Below, piece after piece: positions 48,157 through 58,046 of a stretch of DNA of 64,000 nt. The DNA is from Roseiarcus sp963781895. GTDB taxonomy: Bacteria; Pseudomonadota; Alphaproteobacteria; Rhizobiales; Beijerinckiaceae. Each line of letters begins with the position of its first letter. Positions within the stretch are counted from its first letter, which is position 1. The stretch lies in NCBI GenBank assembly GCA_963781895.1, contig CAWAIM010000019.1, forward strand, positions 62,001 to 126,000, in the 5' to 3' direction. The position numbers and the translations under genes are program-made. The notes under the pieces are model-generated. The model saw nothing but the letters and a program-made list of their open reading frames with translations, ran no database searches and was not told the origin of the DNA.

Positions 48157-49728
48157 ATGTTCGAGAGCCTGTCCGAAAAGCTCTCCGGCATATTGGATAA
48201 GCTGACCGGCCGCGGCGCCCTCTCGGAGGAGGACGTCAACGCGGCGATGCGCGAGGTGCGCCGGGCGCTGCTGGAGGCCGACGTCGCGCTCGAGGTCGTG
48301 CGCTCGTTCGTCGACCGCGCCCGCACCAGGGCGGTCGGCGCGGCCGTCATCAAGTCGGTCAAGCCCGGCCAGATGGTGGTCAAGATCGTCCACGACGCGC
48401 TGGTCGAGACGCTCGGCGGCGAAAGCCAGGCGATCGACCTCAACGCCCCGGCGCCGGTCGCGATCATGCTGGTCGGCCTGCAGGGCGCGGGCAAGACCAC
48501 GACCGCGGCCAAGATCGCCAAGCGTCTGAGCGAGCGCGACCGGCGAAAGGTGCTGATGGCCTCGCTCGACGTCAAGCGCCCGGCCGCGCAGGAGCAGCTC
48601 GCGGTGCTGGGCAAACAGGTCGGCGTCGATACGCTGCCGATCGTTGCCGGCGAGGGCCCGGTCGCCATCGCCAGGCGGGCCGAGACGGCGGCGCGACTGC
48701 AAGGCTACGACGTGGTGCTGCTCGACACCGCCGGCCGCACCCATATCGACGAGCCGCTGATGGCCGAGATGGCCGAGATCCGCGACGCCTCGCGCCCGCA
48801 CGAGATCCTGCTGGTCGCCGACGCGCTGACCGGCCAGGACGCGGTCAATCTGGCGAAAAACTTCAACGAGCGGGTCGGCCTCACCGGCATCGTGCTGACC
48901 CGGATGGACGGCGACGGGCGCGGCGGCGCGGCGCTGTCGATGCGCTCGGTCACCGGCAAGCCGATCAAATTGCTGGGCGTCGGCGAGAAGATGGACGCGC
49001 TCGAGGATTTCCATCCCTCGCGCCTCGCCGACCGCATTCTGGGCATGGGCGACATCGTCGGCCTGGTCGAGAAGGCGGCGCAGACCATCGACGCGACGCA
49101 GGCGGCCAAGATGGCCGAGAAGATGCGCAAAGGCGTCTTCGACCTCAACGATCTCTCCGAGCAGCTGGCGCAGATCGAGAAGCTCGGCGGCATGGGCGGC
49201 ATCATGGGCATGCTGCCGGGCGTCGCCAAGATCAAGGATCAGCTCGCTTCCGCCAATCTCGACGACAAATTCGTCAAGCGCCAGCGCGCGATCATCTCCT
49301 CCATGACCCCGAAGGAGCGGCGCAACCCGGACATTCTGAAAGCCTCGCGCAAGAAGCGCATCGCCGCGGGCTCGGGCGCGACGGTGGAGCTGGTCAACCG
49401 CCTGTTGAAGCAGCACCGGCAGATGGCCGACATGATGAAGATGATGGGCGGCCCCAACGCCAAGCGCGGGATGATGGGCAAGCTCGGGCAGATGATGGGC
49501 ATGGGCGGCGGCATGCCGATGCCGACGCCTGAGCAGATCGAGGACATGCAGAGGCAATTGGGCGGCGCCGGAGCGCCGCCGGGCCTGCCCTCGGCGCCGC
49601 CCGGCATTCCCGCCGCTCCGCCGCCCGGCGCCTTCAACCTGCCGCCGCAATTTCCCGGCCTCGGCGGCGCCCCGAAGCTGCCCGGCCTGGGCGGCGGCTT
49701 CAACCCGTTCGGGGGGAAGAAGAAATGA
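48157..49728 (+). CDS. ffh: Signal recognition particle protein Ffh
   Basis: The 523-residue SRP54 GTPase binds 4.5S RNA and signal sequences of membrane proteins. The NG domain has GLQGAGKTTTAAKIA (P-loop, near residue 108), DVKRPAAQEQL near 130, DTAGRTHID near 190 and TRMDGDGRGGAAL near 248. The M domain has the RNA-binding SRKKRIAAGSG near 403 and a methionine-rich region. A glycine/proline-rich tail (residues 470-520) is longer than in most relatives. It heads the ffh-rpsP-rimM-trmD order. Confidence 0.95.
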   Translation: MFESLSEKLSGILDKLTGRGALSEEDVNAAMREVRRALLEADVALEVVRSFVDRARTRAVGAAVIKSVKPGQMVVKIVHDALVETLGGESQAIDLNAPAPVAIMLVGLQGAGKTTTAAKIAKRLSERDRRKVLMASLDVKRPAAQEQLAVLGKQVGVDTLPIVAGEGPVAIARRAETAARLQGYDVVLLDTAGRTHIDEPLMAEMAEIRDASRPHEILLVADALTGQDAVNLAKNFNERVGLTGIVLTRMDGDGRGGAALSMRSVTGKPIKLLGVGEKMDALEDFHPSRLADRILGMGDIVGLVEKAAQTIDATQAAKMAEKMRKGVFDLNDLSEQLAQIEKLGGMGGIMGMLPGVAKIKDQLASANLDDKFVKRQRAIISSMTPKERRNPDILKASRKKRIAAGSGATVELVNRLLKQHRQMADMMKMMGGPNAKRGMMGKLGQMMGMGGGMPMPTPEQIEDMQRQLGGAGAPPGLPSAPPGIPAAPPPGAFNLPPQFPGLGGAPKLPGLGGGFNPFGGKKK

Positions 49729-49836
49729 GCCTGACCCTCATCTCGCCTCCTCTCGCGTTCACGGGAGCGGGGCGGGGCGAGGGAAAGCTGTTTGAAGTGA
49801 AACGTGAACTGAAGCCGACTGGAAAGGAAAACCTCA

Positions 49837-50199
49837 ATGTCCCTCAAAATCCGCCTTTCGCGCGGCGGCGCCAAGAAGCGTCCGTTCTATCGCATCGTCG
49901 TCGCCGACGCGCGCATGCCGCGCGACGGGCGTTTCGTCGAAAAGATCGGCGCCTTCGATCCGCTGAAGGCCAAGGATGACGCGACCCGTCTGGTGCTCGA
50001 CCAGGAGAAGGCGAAGGCCTGGCTCGCCAAGGGGGCGCAGCCGACCGATCGCGTGCTGCGTCTCCTCGACAGTCTCGGCCTCGCCAAGCGCGAGGCGCGC
50101 GTGAACCCGGAAAAGGCCAAGCCGAAGAAGAAGGCGCAAGAGCGCGCCGCCGCGGCCGAAGCCGCCGCCGCCAAGGCCGCCGAAGCGCCCGCGGCCTGA
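49837..50199 (+). CDS. rpsP: 30S ribosomal protein S16
   Basis: A 120-residue S16 protein: SLKIRLSRGGAKKRPFYRIV at the start and RDGRFVEKIGAFDPL near residue 33. The body is 80 residues, followed by an alanine- and lysine-rich tail common in alphaproteobacteria. The ribosome binding site GGAAAGG precedes the ATG. Confidence 0.95.
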   Translation: MSLKIRLSRGGAKKRPFYRIVVADARMPRDGRFVEKIGAFDPLKAKDDATRLVLDQEKAKAWLAKGAQPTDRVLRLLDSLGLAKREARVNPEKAKPKKKAQERAAAAEAAAAKAAEAPAA

Positions 50200-50221
50200 C
50201 GCGCTCCGTCGGGATCGAGGC

Positions 50222-50751
50222 TTGCGCGCGCCCGGCCGCCTCGTCCTGGTCGGCGTGTTCGGCGCGCCGCAGGGCGTGCGCGGCGAGACGCGCCTGAAGT
50301 CGCATACGCGCGAGCCCTTGGCGATCGGCGCCTACGGGCCGTTGACCGACGCGGCGCGCTCGCGGGTCTTCGCCTTTGAATCCCTTCGTCCGCTGAAGGG
50401 CGACATGCTGGTCGCCCGGGTGAGGGGCGTCGACACGCGCGAGGCGGCCGCGGCGCTGACCGGGGTGGAGATTTTCGCTCGCCGCGACCAACTGCCGCGG
50501 ACCGAGCGAGGACGAATATTACTATGACGACCTCGATCGGCCTTGACGCCGTGACCCGCGAGGGCAAGCGCCTCGGACGGGTCGCGGCGTTGAGCAACCA
50601 CGGCGCCGGCGATATTGTCGAGATCATGGCCGATGGCGGCGGCGAAACGCTGTTGTTGCCGTTCACCCGGCGGGTGGCGCCGACGATCGATTTCGACGCC
50701 GGCCAAATCGTGATCGACCTGCCGCGGGAGATCGAGGGGGAGGAGGACTGA
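50222..50751 (+). pseudogene. rimM: Ribosome maturation factor RimM, two frameshifts
   Basis: RimM binds S19 and helps 16S rRNA maturation. The first part (TTG start; LVGVFGAPQGVRGETRLKSH) is the N-terminal barrel up to RDQLPR near 50500. Two shifts between 50500 and 50535 are needed to read EDEYYYDDL and then IGLDAV, after which the PRC-like C-terminal domain is intact to 50751 (LLLPFTRRVAPTIDFDAGQI). Each shift fits one extra base ('ccgcggaccg', 'ctcgatcgg' for 'ctgatcgg'). Since rimM matters for growth, an error in the sequence is more likely than loss of the gene. Confidence 0.8.
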
Positions 50752-50861
50752 CCTTCGGGTCCGATGGCGCCGCGGAAGAAAAAACGGCTTCGCGCGCCAC
50801 AGAATTGCTCGACGGCGCAGCTAGACGGCGATACGGTCGCGTGGTCGAGGAGGCGGATGGG

Positions 50862-51515
50862 ATGTCGATGTCTGAAGCGCATTCGGATAGGTCTGAGGCC
50901 GGGTCGGGTTCGCGCCGCGATTTCCTGTTCCTTGTCACCGGGTCGGTCGCCGCGGTCGGCGTGGGAGCGGTGGCGTGGCCGTTCATCGACCAGATGAATC
51001 CGGATGCGGCCACGGTGGCGGCGGCCGGGCCGGTCGACATCGACATCAGCCAGATTCAGCCCGGCCAGCGGGTGGTGGCGTTGTGGAGCGCGCGTCCGGT
51101 GTTCGTCGTCAAGCGGGGCAAGGAGGCGCTCGACGAATTGCGCAATCCGAAACTGCTCGCGAACCTGCGCGACCCCAACTCCGAAGCCTTGCAGCAACCG
51201 ACCTACGCGGCCAACTGGCACCGGTCGATCAAGCCGGAGATCCTGGTGCTGGTCGGCGTCTGCACCCATCTCGGCTGCATTCCGCTGTTCGATCCGACGC
51301 CCGATCCGACCAACCCCGCGCCCAATTGGCCGGGCGGCTTCTTCTGCCCCTGCCACGGCTCGAAATACGACCTGGCGGGCCGCGTGTTCGATGGCGTTCC
51401 CGCGCCGTACAACCTCCCCGTGCCGCCCTATTCTTTCCCCAACGACAAGACGGTGCGCATCGGCGAAAACCCGCCGGACTCGAGTTTCGATTTCAACTCC
51501 ATCCTGCAGGTCTGA
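50862..51515 (+). CDS. petA: Ubiquinol-cytochrome c reductase iron-sulfur subunit (Rieske)
   Basis: The 217-residue Rieske protein of the cytochrome bc1 complex. The ATG at 50862 has GAGGAGG upstream. A twin-arginine signal anchor, SRRDFLFLVTGSVAAVG, is at residues 16-32. The [2Fe-2S] ligands lie in CTHLGCIP and CPCHGSKYD (near residues 145 and 166), with the alphaproteobacterial insert between the membrane anchor and the cluster. petB and petC, normally downstream in fbcFBC, are absent: trmD follows. It may be an isolated petA or a second copy. Confidence 0.92.
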   Translation: MSMSEAHSDRSEAGSGSRRDFLFLVTGSVAAVGVGAVAWPFIDQMNPDAATVAAAGPVDIDISQIQPGQRVVALWSARPVFVVKRGKEALDELRNPKLLANLRDPNSEALQQPTYAANWHRSIKPEILVLVGVCTHLGCIPLFDPTPDPTNPAPNWPGGFFCPCHGSKYDLAGRVFDGVPAPYNLPVPPYSFPNDKTVRIGENPPDSSFDFNSILQV

Positions 51516-51571
51516 CGGCTGCGCCGATTGGGAATGACAGCGGCCGGGCGAACGCGCTAAGCGTCGCCTCG

Positions 51572-52264
51572 ATGTTCGCCTGCACGGTCCTCACCCTCTT
51601 TCCCGCGATGTTCCCCGGCCCGCTCGGGCAGTCGCTGGCGGGCGAGGCGCTGGCGCGCTCGCTGTGGTCGCTGGAGACGCGCGACATTCGCGAGCACGGT
51701 CTTGGCCGCCATCGCGCGGTCGACGACACCCCGGCCGGCGGCGGGCCCGGCATGGTGATGCGCGCCGACGTGCTGGCCGCGAGCCTCGAGGCCGCGCTCG
51801 CGCCCGGCGACGCGCGCCCGCGCCTCGTCATGAGCCCGCGCGGCCGGCCGTTCGCGCAATCCCAGGCGCGCGAATGGGCCGCCGGCCCGGGGCTGGTGAT
51901 CCTGTGCCCGCGCTTCGAGGGCGTCGACGAGCGGATCATCGAGGCGCGCGGGCTGATCGAAACGTCGATCGGCGATTACGTGCTGTCCGGCGGCGAAATC
52001 GCGGCGTTCGCGATCCTCGACGCCTGCGTGCGGCTCATTCCCGGCGTGATGGGCAAGACGGAGTCCGGCGTCTCCGAGAGCTTCGAGGACGGTCTGCTCG
52101 AATATCCGCAATATACCCGCCCGCGCGTGTGGGAGGGACGGACGATCCCCGAAATCCTGCTGTCGGGCGATCACGCGAAGATCGCCGCCTGGCGGCGCGG
52201 GGAGGCGCAGCGGATCACGCGGGAGAGAAGGCCGGATCTGGCGCCCGTTCGTCGCGCCGAGTAA
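51572..52264 (+). CDS. trmD: tRNA (guanine37-N1)-methyltransferase TrmD
   Basis: TrmD methylates G37 of tRNAs and prevents frameshifting. From the ATG at 51572 (MFACTVLTLFPAMFPGPLGQ) the product has 230 residues, as usual. The SPOUT knot region is present: LVMSPRGRPFAQSQAREWA near residue 88, CPRFEGVDERIIE near 112 and IGDYVLSGGEIAAFAILDA near 131. rplS, the usual next gene, is not present; genes on the other strand follow. Confidence 0.93.
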   Translation: MFACTVLTLFPAMFPGPLGQSLAGEALARSLWSLETRDIREHGLGRHRAVDDTPAGGGPGMVMRADVLAASLEAALAPGDARPRLVMSPRGRPFAQSQAREWAAGPGLVILCPRFEGVDERIIEARGLIETSIGDYVLSGGEIAAFAILDACVRLIPGVMGKTESGVSESFEDGLLEYPQYTRPRVWEGRTIPEILLSGDHAKIAAWRRGEAQRITRERRPDLAPVRRAE

Positions 52265-52313
52265 GGCCGCCGACGGGAGCAGCCTCTGCGAATGCGGGTC
52301 GCCGAGAGCAGGA

Positions 52314-53195
52314 TCAGCGCGTCGGCACCGGGTGCTCGCCGCGATAGTCGTAGAACCCCCGCTGGGTCTTGCGCCCGAGCCAGCCGGCCTCGACATATTT
52401 CACCAGCAGCGGGCACGGGCGGTATTTCGAGTCCGCCAGCCCCTCGTGCAGCACCTGCATGACCGAGAGGCAGGTGTCGAGGCCGATGAAATCGGCGAGC
52501 TGCAGCGGGCCCATCGGGTGGTTGGCGCCGAGCCGCATGGCGGTGTCGATCGACTCCACCGAGCCGACCCCTTCATAGAGCGTGTAGACGGCCTCGTTGA
52601 TCATCGGCAACAGGATGCGGTTGACGATGAAGGCGGGGAAATCCTCCGACATCGTCGCGGTCTTGCCGAGCCGGGTGACGAAAGCCTTGGCGGCCTCGTA
52701 GGTGTCGTCCTTGGTGGCGATGCCGCGGATCAGCTCGACCAGCTGCATTCTCGGCACCGGGTTCATGAAGTGGATGCCGATGAAGCGCTCGGGACTGGCG
52801 GTCACCGAGGCGAGGCGCGTGATCGAGATCGAGGAGGTGTTGGAGGCGATGATCGCGTCGGTCTTCACGAACGAGCGCAGCGCGGTGAAGATCTTGCGCT
52901 TGACCTCCTCGTTCTCGGACGCCGCTTCGACGACGAGATCGCAGTCGCCGAGCTTGTCCAGCGTCGGCGCGACATGGATGCGATCGAGGATCGCCTGCCT
53001 TCCCCCCTCGTCCAGTTGTCCGCGGGAGATCTGGCGCGACAGTTGGCCATTGATGGTGGCCAGCGCGGCGTTGATCCGCTCTTCGGCGACATCATTGAGG
53101 TAAACGCTGATTCCCGCCTGCGCGGCCACCTGCGCGATGCCGGCGCCCATCTGCCCCGCGCCGATGACGCCGACCGTGTCGATGTTCAATGCCAT
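52314..53195 (-). CDS. hbd: 3-hydroxybutyryl-CoA dehydrogenase
   Basis: It interconverts acetoacetyl-CoA and 3-hydroxybutyryl-CoA with NAD(P)H. The ATG at 53195 (MALNIDTVGVIGAGQMGAGI) gives 293 residues. The Rossmann motif GAGQMGAGIAQ is near residue 12, the catalytic region SNTSSISITRLA near 117 and the histidine in GIHFMNPVPRM near 140; the C-terminal NHPMGPLQLADFIGLD is typical. It lies downstream of etfBA on the same strand, so electrons from beta-oxidation-type steps and ETF are probably linked. Confidence 0.93.
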   Translation of the reverse strand: MALNIDTVGVIGAGQMGAGIAQVAAQAGISVYLNDVAEERINAALATINGQLSRQISRGQLDEGGRQAILDRIHVAPTLDKLGDCDLVVEAASENEEVKRKIFTALRSFVKTDAIIASNTSSISITRLASVTASPERFIGIHFMNPVPRMQLVELIRGIATKDDTYEAAKAFVTRLGKTATMSEDFPAFIVNRILLPMINEAVYTLYEGVGSVESIDTAMRLGANHPMGPLQLADFIGLDTCLSVMQVLHEGLADSKYRPCPLLVKYVEAGWLGRKTQRGFYDYRGEHPVPTR

Positions 53196-53294
53196 GCTTT
53201 TATCCAACGCGCCCCGCACTTCGGGCCGGGATCATAGACGAGCAGCCGCGTGCGTCCAGTCGGGCGCCTCGACTTTCGCCGATCCTGCCGGACT

Positions 53295-54239
<945 letters not shown>

Positions 54240-54241
54240 GG

Positions 54242-54991
54242 TCAGATCACTCCCGCTTCGTCATGCAGTTTGGCGACGAGTTCCGCCACCGTCTTCACCT
54301 TCACCCCGGCCTTGCGGCCGCCGGGCTCGGTCGTTTTCAGGACCTTGAGCCGAGGCGCGACGTCGACGCCGTAATCGGCCGGCGTCTTCTCGTCGATCGG
54401 CTTCTTTTTCGCCTTCATGATGTTGGGCAGCGAGGCGTAACGCGGCTCATTGAGGCGCAGGTCGGTGGTGACGATCGCGGGCAGATTCAATTCGACGGTC
54501 TGCAGGCCGCCGTCGACTTCGCGCGTGACTTCGACCTTGCCGTCGCCGACGACGACCTTCGAGGCGAAGGTGCCTTGGCCCCAGCCGGTCAGGGCGGCCA
54601 GCATCTGGCCGGTCTGGTTGCAGTCGTCGTCGATCGCCTGCTTGCCCATGATGACGAGGCCGGGCTGCTCGGCGTCGATGACGCCCTTCAACATCTTGGC
54701 GACCGCGAGCGGCTCGACGATCGTGTCGGATTTGATGAGAACGCCGCGGTCGGCGCCCATGGCGAGCGCCGTTCGTATCGTTTCGCCAGCCTGCGCCGGG
54801 CCGATCGAGACAACGACGACTTCGCTCGCCTTGCCGGCCTCCTTCTGGCGGAGCGCTTCCTCGACCGCGATCTCGTCGAACGGATTCATCGACATCTTGA
54901 CGTTGGCGAGTTCGACCCCCGACCCGTCCGCCCTGATGCGGATCTTGATGTTGTAATCGACCACCCGCTTCACGGCGACGAGGATTTTCAT
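54242..54991 (-). CDS. etfB: Electron transfer flavoprotein beta subunit
   Basis: A 249-residue ETF beta subunit starting MKILVAVKRVVDYNIKIRIR at ATG 54991. The AMP-binding loop and the signature VIMGKQAIDDDCNQTGQMLA near residue 117 are present. It is the first gene of the etfB-etfA-hbd group; the open frame further upstream (to 55468) is not conserved. A promoter is likely in 54992-55262, which is shared with the divergent transporter operon. Confidence 0.94.
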   Translation of the reverse strand: MKILVAVKRVVDYNIKIRIRADGSGVELANVKMSMNPFDEIAVEEALRQKEAGKASEVVVVSIGPAQAGETIRTALAMGADRGVLIKSDTIVEPLAVAKMLKGVIDAEQPGLVIMGKQAIDDDCNQTGQMLAALTGWGQGTFASKVVVGDGKVEVTREVDGGLQTVELNLPAIVTTDLRLNEPRYASLPNIMKAKKKPIDEKTPADYGVDVAPRLKVLKTTEPGGRKAGVKVKTVAELVAKLHDEAGVI

Positions 54992-55262
54992 GGGCGGGGA
55001 AACTCCATCCTGGATCGAGCGCGTTCGCTCCGCGATTTCCTGGCCGAGACCCCTAATCTCGGCGCCTAGCCGAGTCAACGCGACGATGTCCCCGCCAAGG
55101 CGGCGGACCCTGGAGCGCAACGGCGGATAGAGCCTCTCGGCGAGGATGCGGCAATTTGACAGAGGTCCGCCGCAAACGGAATGATGGTCGCAGAACGGCG
55201 GCTTTCGGCGCGAGCCCGCAGGCGTGTGTTCGCGGCGCGCCGCCACGACGGGAGGAACGCCA

Positions 55263-56852
55263 ATGTCCGAACTGGATTTCTGGACGGAGCGGCTGGTCCG
55301 CGGCGTGGTTTCGCGCCGCGAGTTCATGGGCCGCGCCGCCGCGCTCGGCGCTTCGGGCCTCGCGATTTCCGCCATGCTGACGCGCGCCGACGCGATCGCG
55401 GCCGAGACGCCCAGAAGCGGCGGTCTCCTGCGCCTCGGCCTCGGCGGCGGCAGCACGACCGACAGCATCGACGTCGCCTCCTACAACGATTCGGTGATGA
55501 TCGAGGTCAGCCGTGGCCTGTTCAACGGCCTTGTCGAATGGGGCCAGGACGGCAAGCCGAAGCCGGAACTCGCCGAGAGCTTCGAGCCGAAGGACGGCGC
55601 CAAGGATTGGGTGCTCAATCTTCGCAAGGGGATCACGTTCACCAACGGCAAGGAATTCACCGCCGACGACGCGGTCTATTCGCTCAACCTGCATCGCGGC
55701 CAGACCAAGTCCGGCGGCGCCGGCTCGTTGAAGCCGATAACGGACGTCAAGAAGCTCGACAAACACCAGATCCAGATTTCGCTCGAGGCGGCCGACGCCG
55801 ACCTGCCCTATGTCCTGACCGATTACCACGTCCTGATGGCGCCTGAAGGGTTCAAGGATTGGGCCAATCCGGTCGGAACCGGCTCGATGTCCCTCGATAA
55901 ATTTGATCCAGGGGTGCGAATCTCGCTCAAGAAGACCCGCGACTACTGGAAAGAAGGGCGCGGCCATCTCGACGCCGTCGAGGTGACGGTCATCAACGAC
56001 AGCTCGGCGCGCCTCAACGCCCTGATCTCTGGCCAGATCGACGCGATCAATCGAGTCGATCACAAGGCGGTCGCCCTGCTGTCGAAGGCTCCCAAGATCG
56101 AGGTCGTGCGCGCCGCCGGCGGCTGGCACGCGGTGATGGCGATGGAGGTCGACAAGCCGCCTTACAACAATCCGGACATTCGCCTGGCGCTCAAATTCGC
56201 GACCGATCGCGCGCAGATCCTGAAGGCTCTGTTCAGCGGCTACGGGACTCTCGGCAACGATCACCCGATCCCGCCCACCGATCCCTATTTCAACAGCGAA
56301 CTGCCGCAGCGCCAGTTCGATCCGGACAAGGCCGCGTCGTTTTTCAAGAAGGCGGGGATCGCCGATCCGAAAATCCTGCTGCAGGCGTCCGACGCGGCGT
56401 TCAACGGCGCCGTCGACGAAGGCGCGCTTCTCCAGGCCAGCGCCGCGAAAGCCGGGATCAGGGTCGATCTGAAGAAAGAACCGGCGGACGGCTTCTGGGA
56501 CAACGTCTGGCTCAAGGGCCCGTTCGTCTCCAGCTATTGGGCCGGCCGCGCGGCGGCGACGCAGATGCTGTCGGTCGCCTACGCGGCCAAAGCGCCCTGG
56601 AACGAGACGCACTGGAACAACGAGACGTTCGAGAAGCTGCTCGCGGACGCGCGCAGCGAGACCGACGAAGCCAAGCGCAAGCCCTATATCTGGGAAATGC
56701 AGAAGATGTTGAACGAGGACGGCGGCGCGATCATCCCCGTCTTCAGGGACTGGCTGGACGCGCATAACGAAAAGGTCGGCGGACACACGCCGCACGGCGG
56801 CTTCGACATGGACAACGGCATGATTATCGAAAAGGCCTGGATCAGGGCGTGA
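55263..56852 (+). CDS. Peptide-type ABC transporter substrate-binding protein (family 5)
   Basis: The 529-residue binding protein starts at ATG 55263 behind GGGAGG. A twin-arginine-like signal (SRREFMGRAAALGASGLAI, residues 18-36) indicates export. The mature protein has the family-5 pattern: LVEWGQDGKPKPELAESFEP near residue 95, LNLRKGITFTNGKEFTADDA near 118 and VPLLAYRP-like lobes later; the DppA/OppA-like family binds peptides, nickel, opines or other ligands. The neighbours are two permeases and a double ATPase, so the system is complete. The ligand is unknown. Confidence 0.87.
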   Translation: MSELDFWTERLVRGVVSRREFMGRAAALGASGLAISAMLTRADAIAAETPRSGGLLRLGLGGGSTTDSIDVASYNDSVMIEVSRGLFNGLVEWGQDGKPKPELAESFEPKDGAKDWVLNLRKGITFTNGKEFTADDAVYSLNLHRGQTKSGGAGSLKPITDVKKLDKHQIQISLEAADADLPYVLTDYHVLMAPEGFKDWANPVGTGSMSLDKFDPGVRISLKKTRDYWKEGRGHLDAVEVTVINDSSARLNALISGQIDAINRVDHKAVALLSKAPKIEVVRAAGGWHAVMAMEVDKPPYNNPDIRLALKFATDRAQILKALFSGYGTLGNDHPIPPTDPYFNSELPQRQFDPDKAASFFKKAGIADPKILLQASDAAFNGAVDEGALLQASAAKAGIRVDLKKEPADGFWDNVWLKGPFVSSYWAGRAAATQMLSVAYAAKAPWNETHWNNETFEKLLADARSETDEAKRKPYIWEMQKMLNEDGGAIIPVFRDWLDAHNEKVGGHTPHGGFDMDNGMIIEKAWIRA

Positions 56853-56883
56853 GCCGCGGACGCCGCGCCTGCCCGTAAACCGG

Positions 56884-56905
56884 CCGGCGAGGCTCCGATC
56901 GCCGG
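56884..56905 (+). terminator. Hairpin between binding protein and permease genes
   Basis: CCGGCGA (56884-56890) pairs with TCGCCGG (56899-56905). In operons of this type a stem-loop after the binding-protein gene often lowers expression of the permeases. No T run follows, so this could be a partial terminator or an mRNA-stabilising structure. Confidence 0.35.
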
Positions 56906-57059
56906 TTCGGCCCTCGCCGCGGCGCAGCCGCGCGGAGCTCGCGGCATTTCTGGCCATCGACTTTAGGGAGACGCGCGAAGCGACACAAATCAGCGAGCCA
57001 GTTGCGGCTGGCAATCGAGGCGTCCCAACGAGCGAGGGCGAAGTGAGAGGACAGGCGTT

Positions 57060-58007
57060 GTGTTGAAGCTCGTGCTCCAGCGGCTCGGCCTGGGCGTCCT
57101 GACGCTGTTCGCCGCCTCGGTCCTCATCTTCATCGGCACCGAAATTCTGCCGGGCGATCTCGCCTCGGCCATTCTGCAAAATAACGCGACGCCGGAAAGC
57201 CTGGCCAAGCTGCGCCTCGACCTCGGACTCGATCGGCCTGCGGTCCTGCGGTTTTTCGACTGGCTGTTCGGCGCGCTGCGCGGCGATTTCGGCCATTCGC
57301 TGGCCAACGGCCGCGACGTGCTGACGGAGATCGCGCCACGCTTCGCCAATACGATGTTCCTGGCGGCTTATGCGGCGATCGTCGCGGCGCCGCTGGCCAT
57401 CGGTCTGGGGCTGCTGGCGGCGATCCGGCAAGGGGGCGTGTTCGACCGGCTGGTCAATCTCGTCACGCTGATGACGATTTCGGTGCCTGAATATTTCCTG
57501 GCCTATATCCTCATCAAGTATGTCGCCGTCGACCTCGGCTGGTTTCCCTCGCTCGCCAACGTGTCGCCGGAAACAAGCTTTCCCGACCGCCTGTATTACG
57601 CGTTCCTGCCGATGCTGACGCTGGTGCTCGTGATCGTCGCGCACATGATGCGCATGACGCGCGCATCCGTGCTGTCGGTGATGGCGAGTCCCTATATCGA
57701 AATGGCGATTCTCAAGGGCCTGACCAGGTCCCGCATCGTCGTGCGCCACGCCTTGCCGAACGCCCTGGCGCCGATCATTTCCGTCGTCGCGCTCAATCTG
57801 GCCTATCTGATCGTCGGCGTGGTCGTTGTCGAAACCGTGTTCGTGTATCCGGGCCTCGGCCAATTGATGGTCGACGAAGTCTCCAAGCACGACGTGCCGG
57901 TCGTTCAGGCGTGCGGGCTGATTTTCGCCGCCACGTTCATTTCGCTGAACATGATCGCCGACATTCTCGCCATCCTGTCCAATCCGCGGCTTCGCCACCC
58001 GCGCTGA
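57060..58007 (+). CDS. ABC transporter permease 1 (DppB type)
   Basis: A 315-residue inner-membrane permease starting with a GTG. Six segments include LGLGVLTLFAASVLIFIGTE near residue 10 and the DppB-type signature RLDLGLDRPAVLRFFDWLFG near 51. The cytoplasmic EAA-like loop lies near residue 224 (MAILKGLTRSRIVVRHALPN). A 200-base gap separates it from the binding protein gene; the next permease follows after 39 bases. Confidence 0.9.
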   Translation: MLKLVLQRLGLGVLTLFAASVLIFIGTEILPGDLASAILQNNATPESLAKLRLDLGLDRPAVLRFFDWLFGALRGDFGHSLANGRDVLTEIAPRFANTMFLAAYAAIVAAPLAIGLGLLAAIRQGGVFDRLVNLVTLMTISVPEYFLAYILIKYVAVDLGWFPSLANVSPETSFPDRLYYAFLPMLTLVLVIVAHMMRMTRASVLSVMASPYIEMAILKGLTRSRIVVRHALPNALAPIISVVALNLAYLIVGVVVVETVFVYPGLGQLMVDEVSKHDVPVVQACGLIFAATFISLNMIADILAILSNPRLRHPR

Positions 58008-58046
58008 CGAGACCGCCGCGACCGGCCCGCAACGGGAAGGAACGCC

